Source: Candidatus Sericytochromatia bacterium (GTDB lineage: Bacteria; Cyanobacteriota; Sericytochromatia; UBA7694). From it: a DNA stretch of 64,000 bases. Shown here in pieces: positions 7,461-16,897 of the stretch. The notes below the pieces were generated by a model. That model did no database searches, was not told the origin of the DNA, and was given only the letters and a program-made list of their open reading frames with translations. The stretch lies in NCBI GenBank assembly GCA_018780035.1, contig JADMKE010000025.1, forward strand, positions 1-64,000. The letters are read 5' to 3'. How positions within the stretch are numbered: position 1 is the stretch's first letter; each line of letters begins with the position of its first letter. Both the position numbers and the translations under genes were made by a program.

Positions 7461-8990
7461 TTAAGGCGCTTTTGCAGAAGAACTGGCAGATGGCGATGTG
7501 CTTGGGGCAAGGTTTGTCGGTGGTTTTTTGGATGGTTTTGCTGATGGGTTTGCAGAGGCTTTACCAGAAACGGAGGGCGAAGCAGAAACCGCAGGGGGAG
7601 AGGCGCTGGGATCTAAGAGGGGCAAGAGTTGAACCCGTTTAAGCTGATGGGCCAATTCCAGGGCTGTTTGCCCTTTGCCATTGACCTGTGTGGGGTCGGC
7701 CCCATGGCGCAAAAGCAATTTGACCAATTCAGCTTGATCGGTTTCAATCGCCACATGTAAAGGGGAACGCACTTCGTTATCCAAAACACTGAGATCTGAG
7801 CCATAGGCCAATAAAAACATCGTTCCTGTGCGGTTTTTGGCCTCAATGGCCAAGTGCAGCGGGGTTTTCCCTTTGCTGTCTTTCAGGTTGGGATCGCCAC
7901 CGGAGATCAACAGCAGATGCGTCAATTCGGCCCGCATGGGCACAGGGGCCTTGGCTGCGATCAAGTGCAATAAACTCCACCCTTCCAGATTTTTCAATTC
8001 TATTGCCTGTTTGTGCGCCAATTGGCGGCGGAGATAATCAGGGTCGGCCAATAAAGGGTCTAAATCTTTGCGATCGGGCCAATCACCCAACAAAAGGGTA
8101 TAGAGTTCGGGATCTTGATCTTTGTCATCCAAACCTCTGTTTTCAACCCGGCCCAAATCGTTGGCCAATTCAAAGTGGGGGTGTTGGGCATCGACCTCAA
8201 CCGGGACATCCTGCCAATAGACTTCAGAGACTGCATTGCTATAACCCCCATTGAGGAACCACTTTCCGGGGGTCATATTCACTTCAGCACGGCCATCCAA
8301 ATCTGTTTGCACGCGCACAAGTTTGCCCTGTTTGAGTTTTTCGACAAGGATCTGGTCGAGGTGGGTTTCACTCTTTTCGACCCAGGCGTTATATTGGCTT
8401 TGGTACTTTTGATAGGCTTTTTGGTAAGCCTGTTGTTTGGCGTTTTCCCATTGTTGCACCTGCTGTTCCCAGGTGGCCAATTGGTTTTTGGCTTGGGCAT
8501 AAGCGGCATTGCGGGCATCGATCCACCTTGATCGGGCAGCCTGATAGGCATCAAAATCTGGATAGCAGACCCGCTCGTTGATAAAAGAATACTCAATACA
8601 ATTGGTTTTAAAACGCTCCTCTTTGTAATCGGGTTCGGGATACTGCGAAGCAAAATCGCGATAAACCACTTCGGGATCTTCGGGTTTTTCTGTTATGGCG
8701 GTTTTGGGATTAAACTTTTGATCTTCTTGCTTGGGGGCTTGGGGAGGTTGGCCCGTTTTGTTCAAGCTCTTGAGTTCATTGCGCACAGCCTCAAAACTAT
8801 ACGGCACAAAGACCAGGTTTTTACGGGCTACCGGATAGACCTGCCCATCTCCGCGAATAATGCCTGCGCGGATTTTTATGGGCACCGTGTTTTCGCGGGT
8901 CAGAGCCCAACCCAACCCACCCACAGCCAAAGTCCCCGTCAAAAGCAATCCCAGGATTTTCATTTTATCCAATTGGCCCAATTTAAACAT
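7461..8990 (-). CDS. Ankyrin-repeat protein with N-terminal membrane anchor
   Basis: A hydrophobic anchor (MKILGLLLTGTLAVGGLGWA) is followed by an extracytoplasmic region with a long Gln/Ala/Tyr-rich coiled-coil stretch (YAQAKNQLATWEQQVQQWEN). Then come at least four ankyrin repeats (LEGWSLLHLIAAKA, KGKTPLHLAIEAKN, EVRSPLHVAIETDQ, KGQTALELAHQLK) and a Ser/Pro/Ala/Lys-rich disordered tail of about 50 residues. A start at 8990 is preferred because AAGGA lies eight bases upstream; an ATG at 9023, next to GGGAGGGG, would add 11 residues. Ankyrin repeats bind proteins; the target is unknown. It heads the run with the TPR and Cys-motif genes. Confidence 0.7.
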   Translation of the reverse strand: MFKLGQLDKMKILGLLLTGTLAVGGLGWALTRENTVPIKIRAGIIRGDGQVYPVARKNLVFVPYSFEAVRNELKSLNKTGQPPQAPKQEDQKFNPKTAITEKPEDPEVVYRDFASQYPEPDYKEERFKTNCIEYSFINERVCYPDFDAYQAARSRWIDARNAAYAQAKNQLATWEQQVQQWENAKQQAYQKAYQKYQSQYNAWVEKSETHLDQILVEKLKQGKLVRVQTDLDGRAEVNMTPGKWFLNGGYSNAVSEVYWQDVPVEVDAQHPHFELANDLGRVENRGLDDKDQDPELYTLLLGDWPDRKDLDPLLADPDYLRRQLAHKQAIELKNLEGWSLLHLIAAKAPVPMRAELTHLLLISGGDPNLKDSKGKTPLHLAIEAKNRTGTMFLLAYGSDLSVLDNEVRSPLHVAIETDQAELVKLLLRHGADPTQVNGKGQTALELAHQLKRVQLLPLLDPSASPPAVSASPSVSGKASANPSAKPSKKPPTNLAPSTSPSASSSAKAP

Positions 8991-9030
8991 CTGCGAATTC
9001 CTTCGGGTATTTTTGCAAAGCATAGCCCCT

Positions 9031-9055
9031 CCCCCTGACAGATTTGGTCAGGGGG
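9031..9055. promoter_or_regulatory. Perfect 9-bp hairpin between ankyrin gene and drmA
   Basis: CCCCCTGAC, a 7-base loop, and GTCAGGGGG form a perfect stem. It sits in the shared upstream region of two divergent genes, about 80 bases before drmA and next to the ankyrin gene start. No T-run follows on either strand, so it is not a typical terminator. It may be a regulator-binding site or an attenuating leader hairpin. Confidence 0.45.
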
Positions 9056-9136
9056 TTCTGAGAAAATAACAGGGGATTAACAGCCAACGATTTTTTCGCT
9101 AAGCTAGAGAACATATTTGCAGAAGAGGGCCAAGCA

Positions 9137-12100
9137 ATGAATGCTGCTGAACTTGAAATTCCCAACCCCTGGGAGATTCGCCAAGAATTGATGGAAATGA
9201 CCCTGGAACAAATCTTGGGCCCCGCAGGCGGACCCGAAGAAATTTTGGCCCAAGATCCGCGCCAGCGCTATTTGGTGGGTATTTTAGCTCCACAAGAAGT
9301 GGAAAAACCGGAAGTGGAAAAACCCGAAGTGGATGCAAATGCAGACCCAGCAAACGAAACAGCCAAACTTCTGCTTGAAGAAGACGACAGCCCCGAAGCG
9401 GGCAAAGTCCCCGAAGAGGGTCACCCCGAGAGCCCTGTAGGCAAAGCTGTACCGATGTTTGAGCCCGCTTCTTTTGGTTTTTCGTTTACCTTGGCCAAAG
9501 AGTCCCCGGCCTTGATCGCAGAAGTGAATTTTGGTATTTACCAAAAGTTAGACAAAGAATCCGATCCGAGCAACCAAACGGACAGCAAAACAACCCTTTG
9601 GCAGAGAATACCGGTCCAAGGTGCTTCTGAACCCATTGTTCTCAAGTCCTGTCAGCAGCAAGATGTGCCAATGGTCTGGGGGCCTGGCACACCTGTGGGA
9701 ATCGAACTTAAAATCACCCTCAGAGAATACCCCGATGGCTGGGTCGGCACCCTGTTTTTGCTCAACCACCAGGCCCCGCTCAAAACCCGCAAATCCGAAG
9801 CCTTTCTCTTTCAAACTGAGCTGAATCTCTGTGCCCAAGATCAGAGCCCTGTCTTTATTAAACGCCTGCAGCGTCCCCTGCAAAGCCGCCTCGACAGTCG
9901 CGATTTGGCCGAAAAAGAGGCCCTGGAGATGCTTTACCACAATCAGGTCGAATTTGCTGTGGGGCATGGTATTTCAGTTCATGCCGATACCTACCCCCAA
10001 CAGCCTCATCAGGCTTGGCGCATTGCCACACGGGCCCTCCCCTGTTTTGAAGTGCCTCAGACGCGTCACACCCAAGTCGCAGATCTCGAAACAGACATGG
10101 CAGTTTTGGCCCAATTATCTCCAGAAGAACTCAATCAAGCTTTGATGCCCCTGACCACAGGCTACCAGCGCTGGGCTGAAGCGCTGATGCCAGCAAGTCC
10201 CAACGAGACGGAAATGCTGGCCCTGGCCCGTTGCCAAGAAGCCCAAGAGCGGATTCTGGCAGGTATAGAACTATTGGCCCAAAACGAGCAGGCTTACACG
10301 GCTTTTCAAGCGGCCAACCAAGCCATGCACCAACAACGCATTCATGCGCTATGGAGCCTGCGCAAACGCCGGGGCGAAAAAGATTTGGCTTTGGAAGCCG
10401 TGGATATGCCTGCCAATCGCACCTGGCGCCCCTTTCAATTGGCGTTTATTTTAATTAACTTACCGGGCCTGACCTTGCTCGATCATCCTGAGCGCTCAGA
10501 CCAGCCCAATGCCGTAGCAGATTTGCTTTGGTTTCCCACAGGGGGAGGCAAAACCGAGGCCTATTTGGGGCTGACTGCATATACCTTGTTTTTGCGTCGC
10601 TTGATGGGCGTTGTCGGCGATTACAGTGGTATGGATGGGGTCGCTGTTTTAATGCGCTACACCTTGCGCCTGCTTACCTTGCAACAGTTTCAACGCGCCA
10701 CCGCTTTGATTTGTGCCTGTGAGCTGATTCGCAGCAAAGACGAGAGCCGCTGGGGCAAAACCCCTTTTCGCATTGGTCTCTGGGTCGGTCAAAACACCAC
10801 CCCCAACAAGACCAAAGAGTCGCAGCAATTTGTTGAAAATCTGCTGGGAGAGTACAAAGAACAGCAATCAGGGGGGCACACGAGCCCTCTGCAATTGACC
10901 CATTGCCCTTGGTGTGGCGCTGAGATCAATGCCAAAAAGCACCTAAAGGTCGAAGGCGCTTTTCCGGGTGAACGGGGACGAACCCTGATCTACTGTGGCC
11001 ATGCCAGCTGCGAGTTTGGCAAACGGCTCAGCCCCAAAGAAGGGCTGCCCGTGGTGGTTGTGGACGAAGAAATCTACAGGCTACTGCCTGCTTTGGTGAT
11101 CGCCACTGTGGATAAATTTGCCCAAATGCCTTGGAATGGGCAAATTCAAATGCTCTTTGGCCAGGTCAACCAATATTGCTCGCGCCACGGCTTTCGCTCA
11201 CCAGAGACCGAAGACAGCGACTCCCATCATGCTTCGGGCAGCAACGAAGCAGCACGTTCACACTTTGTGCATCCCCTGCGCCCCCCCGATTTAATTATTC
11301 AAGACGAACTCCACCTGATCTCAGGCCCGCTTGGAAGTATGGTGGGGCTCTACGAAACGGCGGTGGACAAACTCTGCTCTTGGCAGGTCAATGGACAAAC
11401 TGTGCGTCCCAAAATAGTCTTGTCCACCGCGACGATTCGGCGGGCGACCACGCAGGTTCGTGAGCTATTTCACCGCCAGGTGGCGATTTTTCCGCCCCAT
11501 GGTTTAGATATCTGCGATAATTTTTTCTCAAAGCAGGTGGTGCCGGGGCCAGAGAGTCCGGGTCGGCGCTATCTGGGGGTTTGTGCGCCTGGGCGCAAGC
11601 TCAAAGAGGTACAAATCACGGTCTATTCCAGTTTGCTGGCGGCAGCCGAAACCCTCTACAAAAAATATGGCAAAGCAGTCGATCCCTGGATGACCCTGGT
11701 GGGTTATTTTAATACCACCCGCGAATTGGGGGGCACCCGCACCCTGCTTAGGGACGATATTGCCACCAACCTCAAACAGATGGACAAACAGGGCTTGGCC
11801 GTTCGCAATCTCTGGGACAACGGCATCGAAGAGCTGACCTCCCGGATCAACGCAGACCGCATTAAAAACATTCTCGAAAAAATGGAGGTGCCTTTTGATC
11901 CCCTCAGCGATGCAGAACGCAAAGCCGCAGCTGAGCGGGCAAAAGCCAATAATACCCCTTACGATGGCCCGGCCCGACCGGCGGATATACTGTTGGCCAC
12001 CAACATGATTTCCGTCGGGGTGGATATTGACCGTTTGGGCCTGATGGTGATGATGCGCCAGCCCAAGACCACCGCTGAATATATTCAGGCCTCCAGCCGG

Positions 12101-12745
12101 GTGGGCCGTTCGAGTCAGGCACCGGGGTTGGTTTTTACCCTGTTCAATTGGGCACATCCCCGCGACTTGAGCCATTATGAGGTCTTTGAGCATTACCATG
12201 AGACCTTTTACAAACATGTCGAAGCCATTTCTGTTACGCCCTTTTCGGCCCGCGCCCTGGATCGGGGGCTGAGTGCGCTCTTGGTAACTCTCATTCGCCT
12301 CAGCAGCACAGACTACAATCGCAATGAGTCTGCCGACGCGCTCAGCCCCAACTGGCCAAAATTAGCAGAGATTACGGGCTATATTGCCCGCAGGGCCAGT
12401 GAGATTCGCCAAGATCGCCAATTGGAGCAGAGCATTCGTTCAGAACTGGCTACCCGCTTGGACTTTTGGCAAAAAACAATTCAAGAAATGCGCCATTACC
12501 AGAAGAAGTTGGGATACAAAGGCAAAAAAGGCAATACCGACGGGTTGCTCAAAGATGCCGGTTTAATCGACCCAGATAATCCCACCCGCACGCTCAAATG
12601 GGAGCCATTTACCTGTCTCAATTCTCTGCGCAATGTCGAGCCCCAGATTCCCTTGATTTTGAACCATCCCCACCCCCGCTGGCAAGGCCGTCCGCCTTTG
12701 CAGGGCTTTACAGAATCCCCCACAGAAAGAGAGATCAAAGCATGA
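9137..12745 (+). CDS. drmA: DrmA-type DISARM helicase
   Basis: This large 1202-residue SF2 helicase has Walker A PTGGGKT at 467-473, a DELH box at 723-726, motif III STAT at 763-766 and motif VI QASSRVGRSSQ from 984. A LLATNMISVGVDIDRLG segment just before motif VI is typical of the DrmA/MrfA group. A Cys cluster (CPWCG ... YCGHASC, about 590-625) probably binds zinc. The N-terminal 150 residues are acidic with VEKPE repeats. In DISARM, DrmA with DrmB forms the core complex that binds phage DNA with free 5' ends. The start follows GAGG eight bases upstream. Its stop overlaps the drmB start (ATGA). The neighbours drmB and drmC confirm the call. Confidence 0.9.
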   Translation: MNAAELEIPNPWEIRQELMEMTLEQILGPAGGPEEILAQDPRQRYLVGILAPQEVEKPEVEKPEVDANADPANETAKLLLEEDDSPEAGKVPEEGHPESPVGKAVPMFEPASFGFSFTLAKESPALIAEVNFGIYQKLDKESDPSNQTDSKTTLWQRIPVQGASEPIVLKSCQQQDVPMVWGPGTPVGIELKITLREYPDGWVGTLFLLNHQAPLKTRKSEAFLFQTELNLCAQDQSPVFIKRLQRPLQSRLDSRDLAEKEALEMLYHNQVEFAVGHGISVHADTYPQQPHQAWRIATRALPCFEVPQTRHTQVADLETDMAVLAQLSPEELNQALMPLTTGYQRWAEALMPASPNETEMLALARCQEAQERILAGIELLAQNEQAYTAFQAANQAMHQQRIHALWSLRKRRGEKDLALEAVDMPANRTWRPFQLAFILINLPGLTLLDHPERSDQPNAVADLLWFPTGGGKTEAYLGLTAYTLFLRRLMGVVGDYSGMDGVAVLMRYTLRLLTLQQFQRATALICACELIRSKDESRWGKTPFRIGLWVGQNTTPNKTKESQQFVENLLGEYKEQQSGGHTSPLQLTHCPWCGAEINAKKHLKVEGAFPGERGRTLIYCGHASCEFGKRLSPKEGLPVVVVDEEIYRLLPALVIATVDKFAQMPWNGQIQMLFGQVNQYCSRHGFRSPETEDSDSHHASGSNEAARSHFVHPLRPPDLIIQDELHLISGPLGSMVGLYETAVDKLCSWQVNGQTVRPKIVLSTATIRRATTQVRELFHRQVAIFPPHGLDICDNFFSKQVVPGPESPGRRYLGVCAPGRKLKEVQITVYSSLLAAAETLYKKYGKAVDPWMTLVGYFNTTRELGGTRTLLRDDIATNLKQMDKQGLAVRNLWDNGIEELTSRINADRIKNILEKMEVPFDPLSDAERKAAAERAKANNTPYDGPARPADILLATNMISVGVDIDRLGLMVMMRQPKTTAEYIQASSRVGRSSQAPGLVFTLFNWAHPRDLSHYEVFEHYHETFYKHVEAISVTPFSARALDRGLSALLVTLIRLSSTDYNRNESADALSPNWPKLAEITGYIARRASEIRQDRQLEQSIRSELATRLDFWQKTIQEMRHYQKKLGYKGKKGNTDGLLKDAGLIDPDNPTRTLKWEPFTCLNSLRNVEPQIPLILNHPHPRWQGRPPLQGFTESPTEREIKA

Positions 12746-14574
12746 GCGTTGTTGGAGAAATTCGCCCTTCACAGCTTTTGTTTACCTACGGCATGGGTTC
12801 GCTTTTAAATTTGCCCAATTATTCAGCGGTGATTCTGGGGGTAGATAGTTGGGAAGAGCGCCTGGCAACACCTGTGCAGGAAGAACGTCTGCTCCAGGTG
12901 GTTCGCCAGCGTTTGGGCGAACAGGTGCGTTTTTTGAGTGTGCCCCCGGCTGATCCCGAACAAACCACTGGCGGTTATGGGCGTTCCAAAAGCAATATTG
13001 GCTTGCCTTTGGCTCTGTTTCCCCAATATATGGTCTGCCAAGCCTGTCGGCGCTTGGCACCTGTGGATGGTACTTTATTCAAATTCAAAGAACACCGTTT
13101 TTATGCCCACGAAGACAAATACATTCACGACAATTGCCACAAGACAAACGACCCAGCTTTGATTCCCTCGCGCTTTTTTGTGGTCTGTGAAAACGGCCAC
13201 ATGGACGATTTTCCCTGGCAGTATTTTGTCCATCGCGGCAATTCAGATTGCCAAGGCGATCTGCAATTGTTGGGTCAGGGGTCAGATATTAGCATGATTA
13301 CGGTCAAGTGCAAAACCTGCAAAACCCAAAGAAATATGGTGGATGCCTTTAACTTGCAAAAACAGGTCATGCCGCGCTGCCAGGGCATTCATATCCATCT
13401 GAGCGATCAGTCAAAACCCTGTGATAAACAAATGAAACCCATGACCCTCGGCGCTTCAAATGCCTGGTTTCCACTGACTTTATCTGTGGTCTCTATCCCC
13501 TCAGAAACAGATTCAGAGTTGGATCAATTGATTGAACAAAACTGGCTCACGCTTTTACCAATCACATCCATCGAAATCCTCAAAGCCTTTCGCGATGCTC
13601 AACATTTAAAACCCTTTTATACATATTCCGACACCCTGCTCTTCACTGCTATTCAGAACTACCGAGAACGCCAAGGCAGTACAGAGAATCAGGATCCCCA
13701 AGATCTGAAGCAACACCTGCTCACACCTGAATACCGGGTATTGTCCCAACCTGGCAAAGTGAAAAACAGCGAAGATTTTCAGGTTGTCGAAGAACCTGTG
13801 CCCAGTGCTTTTGCGGGTTTGATTGAAAAAGTGGTGTTGGTCGAACGTCTACGTGAAGTACGGGCCCTGATTGGTTTTACCCGTGTCATGGCCCCAGATC
13901 ACGGCGACCCCGATTCCCAACCCGTCACCGTCGGGCCAATTGCCAAAAGTGCGCCCAGATTGGTTCCAGCTTCAGAAGTGCGGGGCGAAGGGCTGTTTTT
14001 GGTTTTTAACCAGCGTGCGCTCACTGCTTGGATCGAAAGATTGCAAAGCGAAGAGAGCCATTGGCAAGCGGCTCATACCCAGTGGCGCAAACTGCGCAAA
14101 TACCCAGAACCCGAAGCCCATTTCCCGGGTTTGCAATATGTGCTCCTGCATTCGTTTTCCCATGCCCTGATGCGTCAATTGTCGTTGGAATGCGGTTATA
14201 GCGCTGCCAGCATCTGCGAAAAAATTTATTCGCTGCCAGCAGAAGGAGAAAATCCCGCCCAAGCAGGTATTTTGCTCTATACAGCTTCTCCCGATAGCGA
14301 AGGCACTTTGGGGGGCTTGGTCGAATTGGGCCGCAAAGAGCGTTTAGGAGCCCTGATCGAACAGGCTTTAGAAAATTGCCGCCTCTGTTCTTCGGATCCC
14401 CTCTGTGCCGAACATCCGCTCAAAACAGGGAATCAGGTCAGTCTCCATGCAGCAGCCTGCCATGCCTGCCTCTTTGCCCCCGAAACATCCTGCGAACGTG
14501 GCAATCACTATCTCGACCGCACCCTTTTGGTGCCCACCTTGAGCCGTGAAGAATGGGCCTTTTTTGATGTCTGA
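12742..14574 (+). CDS. drmB: DrmB, DUF1998-domain DISARM protein
   Basis: This 610-residue protein begins VGEIRPSQLLFTYGMGSLLNL, the characteristic DrmB N-terminus. It has several zinc-type Cys pairs (VCQACRRL, KCKTCKTQ, CRLCSSDPLC, CHACLF) and the DUF1998 region around 460-570 (LHSFSHALMRQLSLECGYS, EGTLGGLVELGR). DrmB partners the DrmA helicase and stimulates its ATPase in DISARM. The start is the ATG overlapping the drmA stop by four bases; an in-frame ATG 144 bases upstream lies inside drmA and is not needed. It overlaps drmC by eight bases. Translational coupling along the operon is therefore strong. Confidence 0.9.
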   Translation: MSVVGEIRPSQLLFTYGMGSLLNLPNYSAVILGVDSWEERLATPVQEERLLQVVRQRLGEQVRFLSVPPADPEQTTGGYGRSKSNIGLPLALFPQYMVCQACRRLAPVDGTLFKFKEHRFYAHEDKYIHDNCHKTNDPALIPSRFFVVCENGHMDDFPWQYFVHRGNSDCQGDLQLLGQGSDISMITVKCKTCKTQRNMVDAFNLQKQVMPRCQGIHIHLSDQSKPCDKQMKPMTLGASNAWFPLTLSVVSIPSETDSELDQLIEQNWLTLLPITSIEILKAFRDAQHLKPFYTYSDTLLFTAIQNYRERQGSTENQDPQDLKQHLLTPEYRVLSQPGKVKNSEDFQVVEEPVPSAFAGLIEKVVLVERLREVRALIGFTRVMAPDHGDPDSQPVTVGPIAKSAPRLVPASEVRGEGLFLVFNQRALTAWIERLQSEESHWQAAHTQWRKLRKYPEPEAHFPGLQYVLLHSFSHALMRQLSLECGYSAASICEKIYSLPAEGENPAQAGILLYTASPDSEGTLGGLVELGRKERLGALIEQALENCRLCSSDPLCAEHPLKTGNQVSLHAAACHACLFAPETSCERGNHYLDRTLLVPTLSREEWAFFDV

Positions 14575-15403
14575 TCGTTTGGCCAGTTGTATTTCAGAAT
14601 TGGTTCAAGCCCTTCCGACACCTTTGCTCAAGGGTTTGCTCGATTATCTCACTCTGCCAGAGTCACCCAAAGCGCTCTTGGTCCGGCAGCGCCTCTTAAA
14701 CGAAGCCACTTTGGAGCATCAAACACTGCTCAGACAGCTATTTGAGGCCATGAAAACAGCCGAAGTTTCCCCCCAGGCTTTGGCATTGGCCCTCAAAGCC
14801 AGTGCCCAGGTCGCAGATCACTACGCACTGTCCCAACAGATTGAATTGGTTTGGACAGGCCCCAGCTCTGGAGTGGCCACCCGGCAAACCGGACAGGTGG
14901 TGCAAGAAGTGATTCGTGCCGCCCAAAAACAGCTCTGGATTGTGAGTTTTACGGTGAGAGATATTGATGAACTCAAATCCCCTCTATTTGAGGCGCTCTC
15001 TTCCGGCGTGTCTCTCAAGTTAATCATGGAAGACAAACAAGAAAGAGACGGCTCCTCCATGAAAGCCAAAACAATGGCTTCTTTGGCAGAAATTGGCCTG
15101 TCAGGGCATCAAAATCTGACAAGTTATATTTGGCCGCCGTTTATGCGCCAACAAAAAACAAACCGGGCATCCCAGGTCTATTTGACGGATTCGCTCCACG
15201 CCAAATGCCTCCTGGCAGATACCCACAAGGTATTTATTACCAGTGCCAATTTGACCCGCACGGCCTTGAATCAAAATATGGAGTTGGGGGTTTTGATCAC
15301 GGGTGGGCCACATCCCAACAGCCTGTCTCAGCATTTTCAGCAATTGATTGAAAAGGGAATTCTCTTGGCTTTACCGAAAGAAAACCACTATGAAAAAAGT
15401 TGA
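14567..15403 (+). CDS. drmC: DrmC, phospholipase D-fold DISARM protein
   Basis: This 278-residue protein has one PLD/HKD signature: LHAKCLLAD with His211 and Lys213, then ITSANLTRTALNQNMELG. A partial first copy at about 120-160 (AQKQLWIVSFTVRDIDELKS) supports the PLD fold. DrmC is the third core DISARM component and is thought to be a nuclease, although it was reported as dispensable in some systems. ATG 14567 overlaps the drmB stop. A start 21 bases earlier is possible but lacks support. The gene is followed with overlap by the WYL regulator. No methyltransferase gene follows or precedes it. Confidence 0.88.
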   Translation: MSDRLASCISELVQALPTPLLKGLLDYLTLPESPKALLVRQRLLNEATLEHQTLLRQLFEAMKTAEVSPQALALALKASAQVADHYALSQQIELVWTGPSSGVATRQTGQVVQEVIRAAQKQLWIVSFTVRDIDELKSPLFEALSSGVSLKLIMEDKQERDGSSMKAKTMASLAEIGLSGHQNLTSYIWPPFMRQQKTNRASQVYLTDSLHAKCLLADTHKVFITSANLTRTALNQNMELGVLITGGPHPNSLSQHFQQLIEKGILLALPKENHYEKS

Positions 15404-16355
15404 ACGTCTGATCGCTTTGATGTATCTGATTAAACGCCGCACAGGTCTGCGTACCCGTGAAATAGCGCACGAATTGGGCACCACCGAACGCACTGTATAC
15501 CGGGATATTGCCTCTCTCAACGAAGCCTTTCGTGACTATGTTCAAATCATCTATACCGAAGCGGGTTATTATTTGGATCGCACGATCTATGCACCACCGC
15601 TGCGCCTGATCGGCAAGGAATTAGAGGCTTTAAATGCGGTGGTTTTGGCGCTTGAGAATAGCCATCCCCATGCCCAATTGGCCCGACAGGCCCTCAGCAA
15701 AATGAAGAGCGCTTATGCCGAAACAGAGAACTTGGATCTCTTGGAACTAGAAGCCCATTTACAGGTACTTTCACCCATTCCCAAAGATCGCGTTGAACCC
15801 GAAATACTTTTGGAATTGGAAAAAGCCATTCAAAAACGCGAAGAGATTCAGATTGACTATTTCTCTTTTAGCAGTCAAACCCAAAGAGAGTTAAGGGTTC
15901 ATCCCCATGCCTTGGTTTTGCGCAAACATGCTTGGTATCTTTTGGCTTGGTCTGAGACCCACGGCAAGATCATACAATTGCGGGTGTATCGGATTCGCAC
16001 CTGCCAAAACACAAATACCCCATTTACCCCCCAGCTTGGATTTTCGGTCAAAGACTATTTTGCCAACCACTGGTCGGCTTTTCAGGGCAAACCTGAAGCC
16101 ATTGTTCTGGCCTTTGATGCCAGAACAGCGCAATTGGTGTCGGAATTGGAATGGCATCCCAGTCAAAAACTTGATAGTCTGCCCGATGGAGGCTTAATCA
16201 TGCATTTAAGGGCACCCGTTAATCCCGAATTGCTCAGTTGGATTTTGGGCTGGGAAGGCGGATGTCGGGTTTTAGAGCCCCAACAGCTCAAAGAGCAAGT
16301 CATTCAGGCCATCAAAGCCTTGGCGCAAAATCATGGTTTAGAAATCACTCCCTGA
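15390..16355 (+). CDS. WYL-domain transcriptional regulator
   Basis: This 321-residue protein has an N-terminal winged helix-turn-helix (LIKRRTGLRTREIAHELGTT, ERTVYRDIASL). A WYL domain follows around 140-215 with the diagnostic KHAWYLLAWSE and QLRVYRIR, and a WCX-like C-terminal extension after that. WYL proteins sense ligands, often nucleic acids or nucleotides, and control defence loci such as CBASS (CapW) and BREX (BrxR). The start codon lies inside the end of drmC (14-base overlap), so it is translated with the system and probably autoregulates it. GAAAGAAAA precedes the start. Confidence 0.88.
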   Translation: MKKVERLIALMYLIKRRTGLRTREIAHELGTTERTVYRDIASLNEAFRDYVQIIYTEAGYYLDRTIYAPPLRLIGKELEALNAVVLALENSHPHAQLARQALSKMKSAYAETENLDLLELEAHLQVLSPIPKDRVEPEILLELEKAIQKREEIQIDYFSFSSQTQRELRVHPHALVLRKHAWYLLAWSETHGKIIQLRVYRIRTCQNTNTPFTPQLGFSVKDYFANHWSAFQGKPEAIVLAFDARTAQLVSELEWHPSQKLDSLPDGGLIMHLRAPVNPELLSWILGWEGGCRVLEPQQLKEQVIQAIKALAQNHGLEITP

Positions 16356-16412
16356 CCAGAACTGTCAGACAGACTTGGTATGCTCAATACAGTTTCTTCT
16401 TAGGGAGCAGTT

Positions 16413-16889
16413 ATGAAAGAGCGAAGTTTTTTGAGTTGGGCCCGGCAGCATGCGCTGTATGAAGCCTATCTCTTTTACTATATAACGGTTCCCCCCTGGC
16501 CATCGGGATTGCAGGAAATTGAAATACGGATTTGGTGGAGCACCGATCTTAGCACTGAGGCCAAAGTACGCATACGAATCTCTGGTTTTATCGATGAATG
16601 GCTCAAACACGGTCAATTAGAAAAAATAAAATACCAGACCCTGTCTCAGAATTTCTGTGAAGAATTTCGACTCTTATTGTTTCAATCTGATTTTTGGAAA
16701 TTTCAAGAGGAAACAGTGAAAGAACCCCTTTGGCACAAGGGTGAGCAAAGCGAAATAGAAGGCTGGAAACAAAAAAGTGGCAAAACGCCAGAATTTCGCA
16801 AATACCTATTTGCGCCTTTAGAACAAGACAACGCGCTTTATGCCTTACAGAACAAACTCTTTGATTTAGTCCCCAAAGAACTCCGTTAG
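16413..16889 (+). CDS. Hypothetical protein (158 aa) downstream of the DISARM operon
   Basis: No family is recognised. The protein is soluble, aromatic-rich and moderately basic, beginning MKERSFLSWARQHALYEAYL and carrying an amphipathic strand-rich stretch (LQEIEIRIWWSTDLS) and Trp/Lys-rich C-terminal half. TTAGGGAGCAGTT upstream contains a good ribosome binding site. It lies 57 bases after the WYL gene on the same strand and could belong to the same transcript; a role in the neighbouring defence operon is only a guess from position. The convergent peptidase gene ends eight bases beyond it. Confidence 0.55.
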   Translation: MKERSFLSWARQHALYEAYLFYYITVPPWPSGLQEIEIRIWWSTDLSTEAKVRIRISGFIDEWLKHGQLEKIKYQTLSQNFCEEFRLLLFQSDFWKFQEETVKEPLWHKGEQSEIEGWKQKSGKTPEFRKYLFAPLEQDNALYALQNKLFDLVPKELR

Positions 16890-16897
16890 CGGTTGCC

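Noticed and set aside
9031..9055. Intrinsic terminator
   Set aside because: No T-run follows on either strand and it lies upstream of both flanking genes, so a control element is more likely.
11528..12217. Long open frame on the minus strand within drmA
   Set aside because: It lies fully inside the confidently assigned helicase gene, has no recognisable domain and shows a composition typical of an antisense shadow.
12598..12741. Earlier start for drmB
   Set aside because: It would lie 48 codons inside drmA; the ATG overlapping the drmA stop precedes the conserved DrmB N-terminus.
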